The notes: a model not told the origin generated them from the sequence alone. A stretch of DNA of 32,366 bases from Nitrospina sp. (GCA_004357365.1 SMVT01000106.1:1-32366), one strand, 5' to 3'. Counted from the first letter of the stretch, positions 17,035 through 25,231 are shown. Translations and numbers: made by a program.

Positions 17035-17269
17035 TCCAAGTGGCGTCCCACGTCCCCCTTGGGGCATCTTGACTTCCCCCCACCTTTTGTTATATTCGAA
17101 AGTGGAGTTCATTTCCCGTTGAAAGCATCTCGTTCAACGGTCCCGAAAGCGCGCCCCGGCACGCATTCAAAAGCATCAAACCCCACCAGTTTCCTGGATT
17201 GGGAGGCGGCATGATCCTGTCTTCAATGCATCACCGTTTGCATCACACCTGAAGGGTCGGAGGTGTCCC

Positions 17270-18757
17270 ATGGCAAAATTATTCAAAAACCACATCAATG
17301 GCAAATGGAAGGCCTCTGCCAGCGGAGAAATATTTGAAAACGTGAACCCCGCCAACTGCAACGAAGTGGTGGGACGGTTCCAGAAATCCAACGCCAAAGA
17401 CGTCAACGAAGCTATCGCCGCCGCCGAAGCGGCGCTTCCAAAATGGCGCGCCACCCCGGCTCCCAAGCGCGGTGAAATTCTGTTTAAAGTCGCCGAACTG
17501 CTTCTCAAGAACAAAGAATCCCTGGCGCGGGACATGACCCGCGAAATGGGCAAGGTCATCACCGAAACCCGCGGCGACGTGCAGGAGGCCATCGACCTCA
17601 CCTACTACACCGCCGGGGAAGGGCGGCGCCTGCTCGGCGAAACCGTTCCCTCCGAACTCAAAAACAAATTCTGCATGTCCGTGCGCATGCCCGTCGGCAT
17701 CGTTGCCGCTATCACCCCGTGGAATTTCCCCATCGCCATCCCGTCGTGGAAGCTGATTCCCGCGCTGATCTGCGGCAACACCGTGGTCATCAAACCGGCG
17801 ACGGACACGCCGCTGTCGGTCGTCAACTTCGTCAAAATTTTTGAACAGGCCGGCCTGCCCCCCGGCGTGCTCAACCTGGTCACCGGCTCCGGCACCGAAG
17901 TCGGCACGCCCATGATCGAACATGACAAGGTCAACCTCGTCTCCTTTACCGGGTCGACCGATACCGGCGCGGTGATCGCCTCCACCTGCGCTCGCAATAT
18001 GAAGCAGTATTCGCTGGAGATGGGCGGCAAGAACGCCATTATCGTGATGGACGACGCCGACCTCGATCTGGCGGTGGAAGGCGTCCTCTTCGGCGCCTTC
18101 GGCACCACCGGGCAACGGTGCACCGCCTGCAGCCGCGTTATCGCCCACAAAAAAATCGTGAAAAAATTCACCGACCTGCTGGTCAAGCGTACCCGGTCGC
18201 TGAAGCTGGGCGACGGCCTGCTCGCCAAAACCGACATCGGGCCCCTCATCAACGAAAGCCAGCGCACCAAGGTGCACAACTACGTACAGATCGGCAAGAA
18301 CGAAGGCGCCAAACTGCTCATCGGCGGCAACTACGCCACCGGCAAGGGTTGCAAGAACGGATCATTTTACCAGCCGACGATCTTCGCCGACGTGGCTTCC
18401 AAAATGCGCATCGCCCAGGAGGAAATTTTCGGGCCGGTGCTCTGCATCATCCCCTGCAACAGCTTCGAGCAGGCGGTGGAGATCGTCAACGATTCCAAAT
18501 TCGGCCTGTCGTCCGCCATTTACACGCGTGACGTCAACCGGGCCTTCCAGGCTATGGAGACTCTGGATACCGGAATCACTTACATCAACGCGTCGACCAT
18601 CGGCGCGGAAATCCAACTGCCGTTCGGCGGCACCAAGGGCACCGGTAACGGCCACCGCGAGGCGGGCACAGCGGCGCTCGAAATCTTCTCCGAATGGAAA
18701 TCGGTCTACGTCGATTACAGCGGCAAACTGCAGAAAGCCCAGATCGAGCACGATTGA
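17270..18757 (+). CDS. NAD(P)-dependent aldehyde dehydrogenase (semialdehyde type)
   Basis: A 495-residue ALDH-superfamily enzyme oxidising an aldehyde to the acid. Catalytic C284 is in TTGQRCTAC and the general base E250 in LEMGGKN. N152 (PWNFP) and K175 (VVIKPA) are also present, and the cofactor motif FTGSTDTG is intact. Substrate is uncertain. The C-terminus (LPFGGTKGTGNGHREAG, then EWKSVYVDYSGKLQKAQI) resembles the YcbD/ketoglutaric-semialdehyde-like branch more than GabD. Strong GGAGGT (17259-17264) precedes the ATG. Monocistronic by layout: 235 bases upstream are noncoding, and a repeat element follows. Confidence 0.9.
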   Translation: MAKLFKNHINGKWKASASGEIFENVNPANCNEVVGRFQKSNAKDVNEAIAAAEAALPKWRATPAPKRGEILFKVAELLLKNKESLARDMTREMGKVITETRGDVQEAIDLTYYTAGEGRRLLGETVPSELKNKFCMSVRMPVGIVAAITPWNFPIAIPSWKLIPALICGNTVVIKPATDTPLSVVNFVKIFEQAGLPPGVLNLVTGSGTEVGTPMIEHDKVNLVSFTGSTDTGAVIASTCARNMKQYSLEMGGKNAIIVMDDADLDLAVEGVLFGAFGTTGQRCTACSRVIAHKKIVKKFTDLLVKRTRSLKLGDGLLAKTDIGPLINESQRTKVHNYVQIGKNEGAKLLIGGNYATGKGCKNGSFYQPTIFADVASKMRIAQEEIFGPVLCIIPCNSFEQAVEIVNDSKFGLSSAIYTRDVNRAFQAMETLDTGITYINASTIGAEIQLPFGGTKGTGNGHREAGTAALEIFSEWKSVYVDYSGKLQKAQIEHD

Positions 18758-18800
18758 TCGTTAATTAAAACAATAGACAGGATCAAGGATTAAGGAAAAA

Positions 18801-18866
18801 GCCCCCCAGCCCCCTTCGGAGAAGGGGGAGCTTTTATCCCCCCTTGTAAAGAGGGTTAGGGGGGAT
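18801..18866. repeat. GC-rich nested palindromic intergenic repeat
   Basis: A compact nested structure. The outer arms CCCCCC (18802-18807) and GGGGGG near 18858-18864 enclose a first hairpin CCCCCTTC/GAAGGGGG and a second, smaller C/G-run stem. This form (alternating C-runs and G-runs separated by short AT stretches) is that of interspersed palindromic elements scattered between genes in many Gram-negative genomes. It could also terminate transcription of the aldehyde dehydrogenase gene. Whether it is multicopy cannot be told from this window. Confidence 0.5.
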
Positions 18867-18898
18867 TCCTTCTCTTGATTTTTATTTGAAGAGCCTGG

Positions 18899-18924
18899 CC
18901 TGAGCTTGCCGAAGGAAAGAATCT
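18899..18924. repeat. Partial copy of an interspersed repeat (left of the MBL gene)
   Basis: CCTGAGCTTGCCGAAGGA (18899-18916), followed by AGAATCT, is a near match to the reverse complement of the core at 19870-19887 (one mismatch in the 18-base core). It is a second, inverted copy of the element on the far side of the metallo-beta-lactamase gene. Confidence 0.5.
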
Positions 18925-18946
18925 GGGTGTTAGGTTCCCGCCGGGC

Positions 18947-19759
18947 GTGGCCCGGCCAGCGGAGGTACTCCGCGGAAAGGGGAGGACCATTTTTCAATTT
19001 TCCGTACTCGCCAGCGGCAGTAAGGGCAACGCCGTATACATCGAAAGCAAACAGGCGCGCATCCTGATCGACATCGGCCTCGGGCCGCACGTCCTCAAAA
19101 AGCGCCTGGCGCACATCCACCGCGAACCGCAGGATGTCACCGCCCTGTTTCTCACCCACGAACATACCGACCATATCAGCGGCGCCGGCGCCCTCACTAA
19201 AAAACACGAGACTCCGATCTACGGCACGCGCGGCACGCGCGAGGCGATGCGGCGGCACGTCCCCCCGCACGTCGACTGGCGGACCATCGGCTCGGCAGAC
19301 GAAACCGTGGTCGGGGATTTAACGGTTGAGTCGTTCCGCACCCCGCACGACGCGGCGGAATCGGTTGCTTACGTGGTACGGTGCGGTTCGCAGAAGCTGG
19401 GACACATCACCGACCTCGGGCGGATCACCCCGCTGATCGTAGACAAGTTGCAGGACTGCGACGTTCTGCTGGTGGAATCGAATCACGACGAACGCATGCT
19501 GGAGAACGGTCATTACCCGTGGCCGCTCAAGCAGAGGATCCAAAGCGACGTCGGGCATTTGTCGAACGAGGCCTGCGCGGATCTGCTGGCGCAGGTCAAA
19601 CATGACGCCCTCAAAACCGTGGTGCTGATGCACTTGAGCGAATCGAATAATCATCCGGAGATCGCGATGGACTCCGCCCGCCGGGCGCTGGGCGATCACC
19701 CCGCCACCCTCTTCCCCGCCCGCCAGAGCACCCCCACCGTCCTCATCCCTGTGGAATAA
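18947..19759 (+). CDS. WalJ/YycJ-type metallo-beta-lactamase fold hydrolase
   Basis: A soluble MBL-fold protein; 270 codons from the GTG at 18947. FSVLASGSKGNAVYIE opens the domain as in the YycJ/WalJ family, which has DNA/RNA nuclease-type activity and is linked to replication-cell division coordination in Firmicutes. The metal motif THEHTDH (H71, H73, D75, H76) is complete, and VLLVESNHDERMLENGHYPW is diagnostic of this subfamily. The first 14 residues from the GTG do not look like protein and overlap a hairpin (CGGAG-GTA-CTCCG). The only alternative close to the domain start is an ATT at 18989 placed behind GGGGAGG (18979-18985). Start codon therefore unresolved; function assignment is firm at family level. 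Confidence 0.85.
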   Translation: MARPAEVLRGKGRTIFQFSVLASGSKGNAVYIESKQARILIDIGLGPHVLKKRLAHIHREPQDVTALFLTHEHTDHISGAGALTKKHETPIYGTRGTREAMRRHVPPHVDWRTIGSADETVVGDLTVESFRTPHDAAESVAYVVRCGSQKLGHITDLGRITPLIVDKLQDCDVLLVESNHDERMLENGHYPWPLKQRIQSDVGHLSNEACADLLAQVKHDALKTVVLMHLSESNNHPEIAMDSARRALGDHPATLFPARQSTPTVLIPVE

Positions 19760-19806
19760 ACTAAATTCATCAGACAGGGTTACAGGATTAGCAGGAGAGA
19801 TTACCC

Positions 19807-19907
19807 AGATTCTTCGTCGCTGATCGTTCCTCAGAATGACATTTAACTGTCACGTTCTGTCATCCTGAGTCCTTCGGCAGGCTCAGGATAAGCTCCGCGA
19901 AGGATCT
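19807..19907. repeat. Interspersed inverted-repeat element (right of the MBL gene)
   Basis: About 100 bases with nested inverted repeats. Outer arms are AGATTCTTCG (19807-19816) and CGAAGGATCT (19898-19907), one mismatch. Inner arms are CTCAGAATGACA (19830-19841) and TGTCATCCTGAG (19858-19869), one mismatch. A further hairpin pairs CCTGAG (19864-19869) with CTCAGG (19882-19887). The 'catcctgag...ccttcggcaggctcagg' wording is typical of small non-coding palindromic repeats found between bacterial genes. No ORF. Confidence 0.6.
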
Positions 19908-19973
19908 CGGTTTTGTTTGTATTTATCTCATGCGGTGGCAAAAGGGAGGCGTTCATGTTATTTTTCACGGATT

Positions 19974-21287
19974 ATGAACGATCTGCAGGACAAAATTCTG
20001 GGAAGCTGGTTCGGCATGGCGGTGGGGGATGCGCTGGGGCAGTCGGTCAAGGGTCTCAAGCCGGAGACGGTGAAGCAGTATTTCAAACAGGTCGACCGCT
20101 ACCACGATGTCCGGCCTTATATAGGAAAAGGCATCAAGCAGTATCGCATGGCGGGTCTGTACGGCGTGCAGACGCAACGCGCGCTGGCGGTGTGCGATGC
20201 TCTCCTGCAAACCAAAAAGCCGAACGGCGATGATATTTCCAATCTGCTGGTGACCTTGAGTGCCCACGGACCGGAAAACTATTTCGGCGTGTTCCGCCGT
20301 CCGGAAGGCTGCTTTTATAAAAGCGTGCAGGACATCCCCAACCGGGCCGAGCCGCTGAGGGCGGATCAGGTCTCGGCCTACGCCTGTTATTTTTCGATGG
20401 CGGTGCCGCTGGCGTTGTACCAGCAGAGACCGTCCAAAACCCTGATGCAATATGGTATTCAAACCGGCCTGTTGTTGAGCCGTCATCCGTGGGAAGTGAC
20501 GGGCACGGCGTTGACCGGGTTTATCACCGCACGGTTGTTGAATGAAAAAAGTTTGCCGGAGGCCGCGGCTTTATTGCATGAAGCGGCGGAGTTCTGCGCC
20601 ACCGCCGAAGCCTGGTACCGGGACAACTATCCCGACCGCTTTGGGTTGCAGGAAAAAGACCCGGAGGCCATGAGCCGCACGATTAAAGGCCTGGCCGATC
20701 AATTTAAGGGCGCACCCGAGAGTTTGCCCGCCTGGATTTGTGACAACGCGTCTTCTTATATCGGAACGAAAATTGTGCATGCCACGCAGGGTCATGCCCT
20801 CACCCTTCTGCCGCTGGCGTTGGGTCACTTGTTGACGCGCGGCGGGGACTTTGCCCCGGTGTTGACCGGGACCCTGAATCTGGGACGCGAGGCGGACAAG
20901 CTGGGTGCTCTGGTCGGGGCCTGGGCGGGAGCGCTGCACGGGTTTTCCGGCATCCCGGATTCGTGGAAATCGGGGCTGGTGAACGGCCGGGAAATCCGCC
21001 TGCGCGGCGAGGCTCTGGCGAAGCGGAAAAAGGGGTTGGCGGGCCGGGACCTGTTGGAGATGGAGCTGGGCCTGACCCAAAAAGAGGCCGAGGAGCGCCG
21101 CAAATATCTGCCGAAGGAGGCTCGAAAATCCGTCAATAAGTCCACTGTTCTGGAGGATTTATGGCTGGAGGGGGAGGCCGAAGACAGCCTCCCCCAGTTG
21201 AGAGAGGATCCCCGGCGCTGGCGCCAGTTTGAGAAGGACAAAACCCGCAAAAAAAGAGACCGCAGACGGAATCTGGCCTCCGAATGA
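19974..21287 (+). CDS. ADP-ribosylglycohydrolase-fold protein with altered metal site
   Basis: A 437-residue protein of the DraG/ADP-ribosylglycohydrolase fold. The family opening DKILGSWFGMAVGDALG is excellent. The helix usually carrying the two magnesium-binding aspartates (consensus '(T/S)DDT') reads MAGLYGVQTQRALAV at residues ~59-73 and lacks both. The C-terminal 'GxDxDT' ligand motif reads LGREADKLGALVGAWAGALHG (303-323), with Asp-to-Glu and Thr-to-Lys changes. A charged, basic tail (~340-437) is extra. It may bind ADP-ribosyl or another ligand without hydrolysing it, or use a different chemistry. The ATG at 19974 begins at the conserved domain; an earlier in-frame TTG at 19917 would add 19 unlikely residues from the repeat-adjacent DNA. 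Confidence 0.75.
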   Translation: MNDLQDKILGSWFGMAVGDALGQSVKGLKPETVKQYFKQVDRYHDVRPYIGKGIKQYRMAGLYGVQTQRALAVCDALLQTKKPNGDDISNLLVTLSAHGPENYFGVFRRPEGCFYKSVQDIPNRAEPLRADQVSAYACYFSMAVPLALYQQRPSKTLMQYGIQTGLLLSRHPWEVTGTALTGFITARLLNEKSLPEAAALLHEAAEFCATAEAWYRDNYPDRFGLQEKDPEAMSRTIKGLADQFKGAPESLPAWICDNASSYIGTKIVHATQGHALTLLPLALGHLLTRGGDFAPVLTGTLNLGREADKLGALVGAWAGALHGFSGIPDSWKSGLVNGREIRLRGEALAKRKKGLAGRDLLEMELGLTQKEAEERRKYLPKEARKSVNKSTVLEDLWLEGEAEDSLPQLREDPRRWRQFEKDKTRKKRDRRRNLASE

Positions 21288-21501
21288 GCCCCCAGCATGG
21301 TTGCCCCCCTACCGCCCAAAACCGCAGAAGTCCTTGAAAGTTTGGGGAGAAATGGCAAATTGACCTACCCATCCCGAAAAAAACCGCTTATAATGGGTTA
21401 ATACCTTGAATCCAAAAAAGTTATACGATTCCGGCCCGGATCGGTGTGTGTTCGGGTTGGGCGTTTTCTGATCCGTTGTTAATCACATAGAGGAGAGCAT
21501 C

Positions 21502-22020
21502 GTGAGAACCGGAAAAACGTTAATTGGGGTCCTGTTGATGAGTGTGTTGGCCAGCGGGGCGTTTGCCGCCGATGAAAAAAAGCCGACTCTGGCTCCGGGT
21601 CAAATTGTAATCGGTGGGAACCTGTCGCCCGGCATGCCTTTGAACCAGGCGATCGAGGTGCTGGGCATTCCCGATAAGGTGAAAGTGGTTCGTGGCGCCA
21701 GCCAGGACCGCGACAGCATCAAGATCACTTATGCCCAGCACGGTCTGGTGCTGCGGGCTATGTCCAACGGCACCCAGATCGAAGGGATTGAAATCGGCCC
21801 TACCTTTAAAGGGACCTTCAAGTCCGAGAGCGGCATCAAGCTGGGCGTCAAATATGAGATGGTGATCGGCGAGTACGGCCTGCCCAGCTCGTTGACGGCG
21901 CAGGTGATGCGTTATCCCGAGCGGGGTATTTATTTTCAATTGAACAATGAGCGATTGCTGTCAGCGAAGACTTACGCCAAGGGCACCAAGCTGATGGACG
22001 CCAACTTGATGAATCCCTGA
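21502..22020 (+). CDS. Secreted two-repeat protein (BamE/SmpA-like motifs)
   Basis: A 172-residue exported protein: a signal peptide (~1-22, cleavage after AFA) and then two diverged repeats. Repeat one (41-98) has GMPLNQAIEVLGIPDKV and then ITYAQHGLVLRA. Repeat two (110-158) has GVKYEMVIGEYGLPSS and then MRYPERGIYFQL. The 'G-M-s-x-x-x-a-x-x-x-L-G-x-P' pattern resembles the small BamE/SmpA-OmlA fold of outer-membrane-associated proteins. There is no lipobox cysteine. GTG start at 21502 behind AGGAGAG (21491-21497). A TATAAT at 21389-21394 could be its -10 box, but no -35 lies at proper distance. Exact role unknown. Confidence 0.8.
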   Translation: MRTGKTLIGVLLMSVLASGAFAADEKKPTLAPGQIVIGGNLSPGMPLNQAIEVLGIPDKVKVVRGASQDRDSIKITYAQHGLVLRAMSNGTQIEGIEIGPTFKGTFKSESGIKLGVKYEMVIGEYGLPSSLTAQVMRYPERGIYFQLNNERLLSAKTYAKGTKLMDANLMNP

Positions 22021-22119
22021 AAATTTTTTGTGCTTTCCTATGACGCCAATCGGGTCGGCGCGGGTGGGCCCTCCCGGCGGCGTTCTTCCTGCCTGAGTTC
22101 CGTTGTCCCCCGTTACCCG

Positions 22120-23436
22120 TTACAGCGTTTGATGCAGGGCGGTATCGAGACTGTCCCACGCCTCACACTGCGGACACACCCCGGACCATTGTTCGAATTC
22201 CTCACGACATTGCCGGCAGATAAACCTGGAAAGTGAAGAGGTCACTTTTTTCAGGGCGGCGCGGATCACCTGATCGGCTTTGTCCTCCTGATTCTGGTCC
22301 TGGTGTGCCTTGATGAGGAGCAGGTGCGCCGAGATGGACGGGTCGGCAATGTTCCATAAGGTTTGCATGGCCTCTTCCATTTGGCCTTGGTCGATATACA
22401 TTTCCGCCAGGACCAGCGCCAGGGTTTCCTTTTCGGAATTTCTCGAAGCGCGGACCGCTTCCTGATAGAGCTTGATCACCTCATCCGGTTTTTCCGATTG
22501 TTCATAGGCCTGACGCAGGCGAAGCAGGCAAATGTGCGAGCCGGTTTGTTGGAAGCCGGATTTCCAGATTTTGATCGCGGCTTTCAGGTTGTCGGCTTCC
22601 TTGTACAGGTCTCCCAGTTGAATATACGGAGGGAGCGCCAGCGGGTTTTCCTTGATGGCGCGCTTGAATTCGGAAATCGCCGGCTCGATCATTTGTTGAT
22701 GAAGCCGTTCGCATCCTCTGAAATAGGCGATCTGACCGGAATATTCCTTTTCCCGTTCAAGGTCTTGGGGGTCCGAGACGTGCGACAGAATGGATTTTTG
22801 AATCTGCAGAACCTGGTTCCAGTCGCCCTGGTTCCGGTAGGCCTGGCGGAGTTTGCGCAGGATAAAGAGGGAATCGGGTTCCAGATGGCGCGCCTGGTTC
22901 AGGGTTTCGATAGCCTGTTCGGTTTGTCCTGCGGCGGCGAAATCTTCAGCCAGGCATTGCAGGGCCCGCGGGTTGACCCGGTCTTGGTCGACGGCCTGCT
23001 GATGGGTTTCGATCGCCTTCAGGGTTTTCCCCATGTGCCGGTACAGGTTGCCCAGGTGAATCAGCGAAGGGATGTGGTGCGGGTTGTCTTTCAGAATTTT
23101 TTTAAGAAGCGCGAGGCCCTTTTCGCGGTGTCCGCCCTCCACGGCGATTTCGGCTTTTTGAAACAGTTTTTCCCACCGCTGTTGCCGGTGCGTTCTGTTT
23201 ACCTGGGAGCGGGTTTTGAGAAACGATTTGAAAGATTTCCGGATGCGGCTGAAACCGGTGAAGACGGAGGTCAACAACGCCCCCACCAGAACCGAAGCCA
23301 GCAGAAACACCACCACCGGAACCTGGAGCGTCCGGTCCTGGGTCAGGCGGACTTCGATGTCTCCCGGATTCAGGAAAGTGAAGTAGGTGGTCAGCAGAAC
23401 GAATAGGATAAAGGTTATGATAAGCCTTAAAGACAC
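22120..23436 (-). CDS. lapB: LapA-LapB single-chain protein (TPR, LPS assembly regulator)
   Basis: A 438-residue inner-membrane protein. Residues ~1-70 contain two transmembrane helices (~3-22, ~38-60) around TFLNPGDIEVRLTQ, matching LapA (DUF1049). The cytoplasmic remainder is a TPR superhelix (~85-395) ending in a rubredoxin-like zinc knuckle, C407-x2-C410 and C421-x2-C424 (ICRQCREEF, GVCPQCEAW), the hallmark of LapB/YciM. In E. coli separate LapA and LapB proteins control LpxC turnover by FtsH; here both appear as one chain. GTG start at 23436 with AGGGG upstream. Last gene of the nadD-rsfS-dksA-like-lapB minus-strand set. Confidence 0.88.
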   Translation of the reverse strand: MSLRLIITFILFVLLTTYFTFLNPGDIEVRLTQDRTLQVPVVVFLLASVLVGALLTSVFTGFSRIRKSFKSFLKTRSQVNRTHRQQRWEKLFQKAEIAVEGGHREKGLALLKKILKDNPHHIPSLIHLGNLYRHMGKTLKAIETHQQAVDQDRVNPRALQCLAEDFAAAGQTEQAIETLNQARHLEPDSLFILRKLRQAYRNQGDWNQVLQIQKSILSHVSDPQDLEREKEYSGQIAYFRGCERLHQQMIEPAISEFKRAIKENPLALPPYIQLGDLYKEADNLKAAIKIWKSGFQQTGSHICLLRLRQAYEQSEKPDEVIKLYQEAVRASRNSEKETLALVLAEMYIDQGQMEEAMQTLWNIADPSISAHLLLIKAHQDQNQEDKADQVIRAALKKVTSSLSRFICRQCREEFEQWSGVCPQCEAWDSLDTALHQTL

Positions 23437-23528
23437 GTGGCAGGCCCCTGTTTGAGTTGATTTATAATAGTATAACCAATTTTGGCCCGCAGGTGGGAAT
23501 TGCCCGGCGGGGCTCTGAAAAGGGGAAC

Positions 23529-23924
23529 TTAAAAGGCTTCGAAGGGGTCCGAACCGTTGCTCCGGTTGTTTTTCTGGTCCTGCTCGATTTCGTTAAGGCA
23601 GGCCACGCAATACTGGGCGAAAGGGACCAGGGTCAACCGGGCTTCGGGAATGGGCGCCTCGCACAATTTGCAGATCCCATACCCGCCGTTTTCGATTTGA
23701 TAGAGGGCTTCTTCCACCTGGATCAGTTGTTCGCGGTCCTGTTCTCCGAGGTTGAGCAGCATCTGCTGCGAACTGGACCGTGTGGCGTCGTCGGTGATAT
23801 CCGGAACGAGCTGGGTGAATTCCTCATCCTTGCTTGTTTTGAGGTTTTTTTCGATTCCGCCCAGCAGGTGGGCGCGAATATTCTGTAACTTGGATTTGAT
23901 TGCCGGCAGGTCTTTGTACTTCAT
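23529..23924 (-). CDS. DksA/TraR-family zinc-finger protein
   Basis: A 131-residue protein with an N-terminal coiled coil (~1-75) and a C4 zinc finger C85-x2-C88 ... C106-x2-C109 (GICKLCEAPI, YCVACL). This is the architecture of DksA/TraR, which binds the RNA polymerase secondary channel. It has the acidic residues typical of a coiled-coil tip (VPDITDDATRSS), so a DksA-like role is plausible. GGAGA about ten bases upstream of the ATG. Lies between rsfS and the LapA-LapB gene. Confidence 0.88.
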   Translation of the reverse strand: MKYKDLPAIKSKLQNIRAHLLGGIEKNLKTSKDEEFTQLVPDITDDATRSSSQQMLLNLGEQDREQLIQVEEALYQIENGGYGICKLCEAPIPEARLTLVPFAQYCVACLNEIEQDQKNNRSNGSDPFEAF

Positions 23925-23947
23925 TTTTTAAAATTCTCCACATTCGA

Positions 23948-24301
23948 TTATCCACTCATCTCAGCGATCACGGGAACATCTCCCCACAAGCGTTCCAGGT
24001 CGTAATAAATTCGTGTTTCGTAATGGAACACATGGGCCATCAAATCTCCCAGATCCAGGATGATCCAGTTGCCGGTGGAACGGCCTTCCACGATAGACAC
24101 TTTATAGGGGCTTTGGTAGGATCGCTCCAGGATACTGTCCGCAATGGCCTGCACCTGAACCTTGGACCGTCCACTGCAAATGAAAAAAAAGTCCGTCAAA
24201 TCGGTTCGGTTTCTTAGATCAAGAATGATGATGTCGGAAGCTTTTTTATCGGTGGCGGCGTCCACCACCATTTGTTGAAGCTCGCTTAAAGGCTCTTTCA
24301 T
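23948..24301 (-). CDS. rsfS: Ribosome silencing factor RsfS
   Basis: A 117-residue protein that binds ribosomal protein uL14 and blocks subunit joining in starved cells. ASDIIILDLRNRTDLTDFFFICSG is the family core, and GNWIILDLGDLMAHVFH the C-terminal signature. Its ATG overlaps the nadD stop by four bases. The nadD-rsfS pairing is widely conserved, which supports both calls. Confidence 0.95.
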   Translation of the reverse strand: MKEPLSELQQMVVDAATDKKASDIIILDLRNRTDLTDFFFICSGRSKVQVQAIADSILERSYQSPYKVSIVEGRSTGNWIILDLGDLMAHVFHYETRIYYDLERLWGDVPVIAEMSG

Positions 24302-25002
24302 TCAGGTTGCGGCTGGGGATTTGCTTGGTATAAAAGATGGGTCATGATATACCGTTCGACTTCGGGTGGCAACATCTTTTTGGCTGATAAATTGGACTTT
24401 ATCCGGCTTCTGATCTCGCTGGACGAAATGTCCAAAGGCTCGATGTCGCAAAAAATCACCGTCTTTTCTGTCTCCCGCAAGACAAAGGTTTGAGTCCCGT
24501 TGGCCTCCCGGTCCAATTGATAAGTGAAGGGCAGATTTTCCATTAGAGAGGACAGGGCTGTTGGTGTTGGGCTATCTGGATAACCGGGGCGGGTGGCGAC
24601 GACCAGGTGAACGGTGTTAAGGATGTCCCGGATCTGTTTCCACGAAGCGAAGTCGTGGAACGTATCCATCCCCAGAATCAAATACCAGTCGTGGTCGGGG
24701 TGCCGTTGATGAAGTGCGGTGAGGGTATTAATAGTATAGGAAATTTCTTTTTGGTGGAGCTCGATTTCGGAAATTTGAAACTTGGGGAACCGAGCCAGAG
24801 CTTCTTTCAGCATGTTAAGACGATGATCGGCCCCGGCTGAAACCCGGTCCGGTTTATGGGGGGACCGCCAGGCGGGGATAAACCACACCCGGTCCAGATG
24901 CATTTTTTCCAGAACGTCACACGCCAGACCCAGATGTCCCAAATGCACCGGGTCGAAGGTTCCACCTAAAATTCCTGATTTTTGTCTGGAGGAGCTGTTC
25001 AT
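24298..25002 (-). CDS. nadD: Nicotinate-nucleotide adenylyltransferase NadD
   Basis: A 234-residue enzyme adenylating nicotinate mononucleotide in NAD synthesis. The nucleotidyltransferase signature GGTFDPVHLGHL (GxFxPxHxGH) is near the N-terminus, FIPAWRSPHK carries the second substrate site, and ISSSEIRSRI is the ISSTxIR phosphate-binding motif near the C-terminus. Full length. The ATG at 25002 lacks a strong Shine-Dalgarno. First gene of the minus-strand set. Confidence 0.95.
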   Translation of the reverse strand: MNSSSRQKSGILGGTFDPVHLGHLGLACDVLEKMHLDRVWFIPAWRSPHKPDRVSAGADHRLNMLKEALARFPKFQISEIELHQKEISYTINTLTALHQRHPDHDWYLILGMDTFHDFASWKQIRDILNTVHLVVATRPGYPDSPTPTALSSLMENLPFTYQLDREANGTQTFVLRETEKTVIFCDIEPLDISSSEIRSRIKSNLSAKKMLPPEVERYIMTHLLYQANPQPQPE

Positions 25003-25215
25003 GGTCGTTTTTGGCTTTTATTGCAAAACCTTACCCTGAATTGGGGCGGAGTCCAAGCTATTTGGGCGGGTCCTCCCCAATTACTCCCCAAATTTGTCAG
25101 TTGTAAGGGTGAAAGTGAGGTTTAACCTGAATTTAGCCCAAGGGTTATTGAAAAATCTATTATAACCATTTGAAATATTAACGTTTAGTTCTTATACTGG
25201 AAAGCAGGGCGAACA

Positions 25216-25231
25216 TGGCATTTCCTTTGCA
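25216..25231 (+). promoter_or_regulatory. Sigma-54 promoter of pilin gene 1
   Basis: TGGCATTTCCTTTGCA matches the sigma-54 consensus TGGCACG-N4-TTGCA with correct -24 (GG 25217-25218) and -12 (GC 25229-25230) spacing. The transcription start would fall near 25242, giving a ~27-base leader with GAGGAG before the ATG at 25269. Sigma-54 control of pilin genes through PilS/PilR is established in Pseudomonas and other bacteria; a regulator gene is not in this window. Confidence 0.8.

Noticed and set aside
19913..20233. Overlapping reading frame at the start of the ADP-ribosylglycohydrolase gene, with GGGAGG before an ATG near 19955
   Set aside because: The well-placed ribosome binding site serves a different frame that gives no protein-like sequence. 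The domain start at 19974 has clear family similarity.
21360..21394. TTGACC and TATAAT as a promoter for the 21.5 kb gene
   Set aside because: The spacer is 23 bases, too long for a standard sigma-70 promoter; TATAAT alone is only a weak hint.
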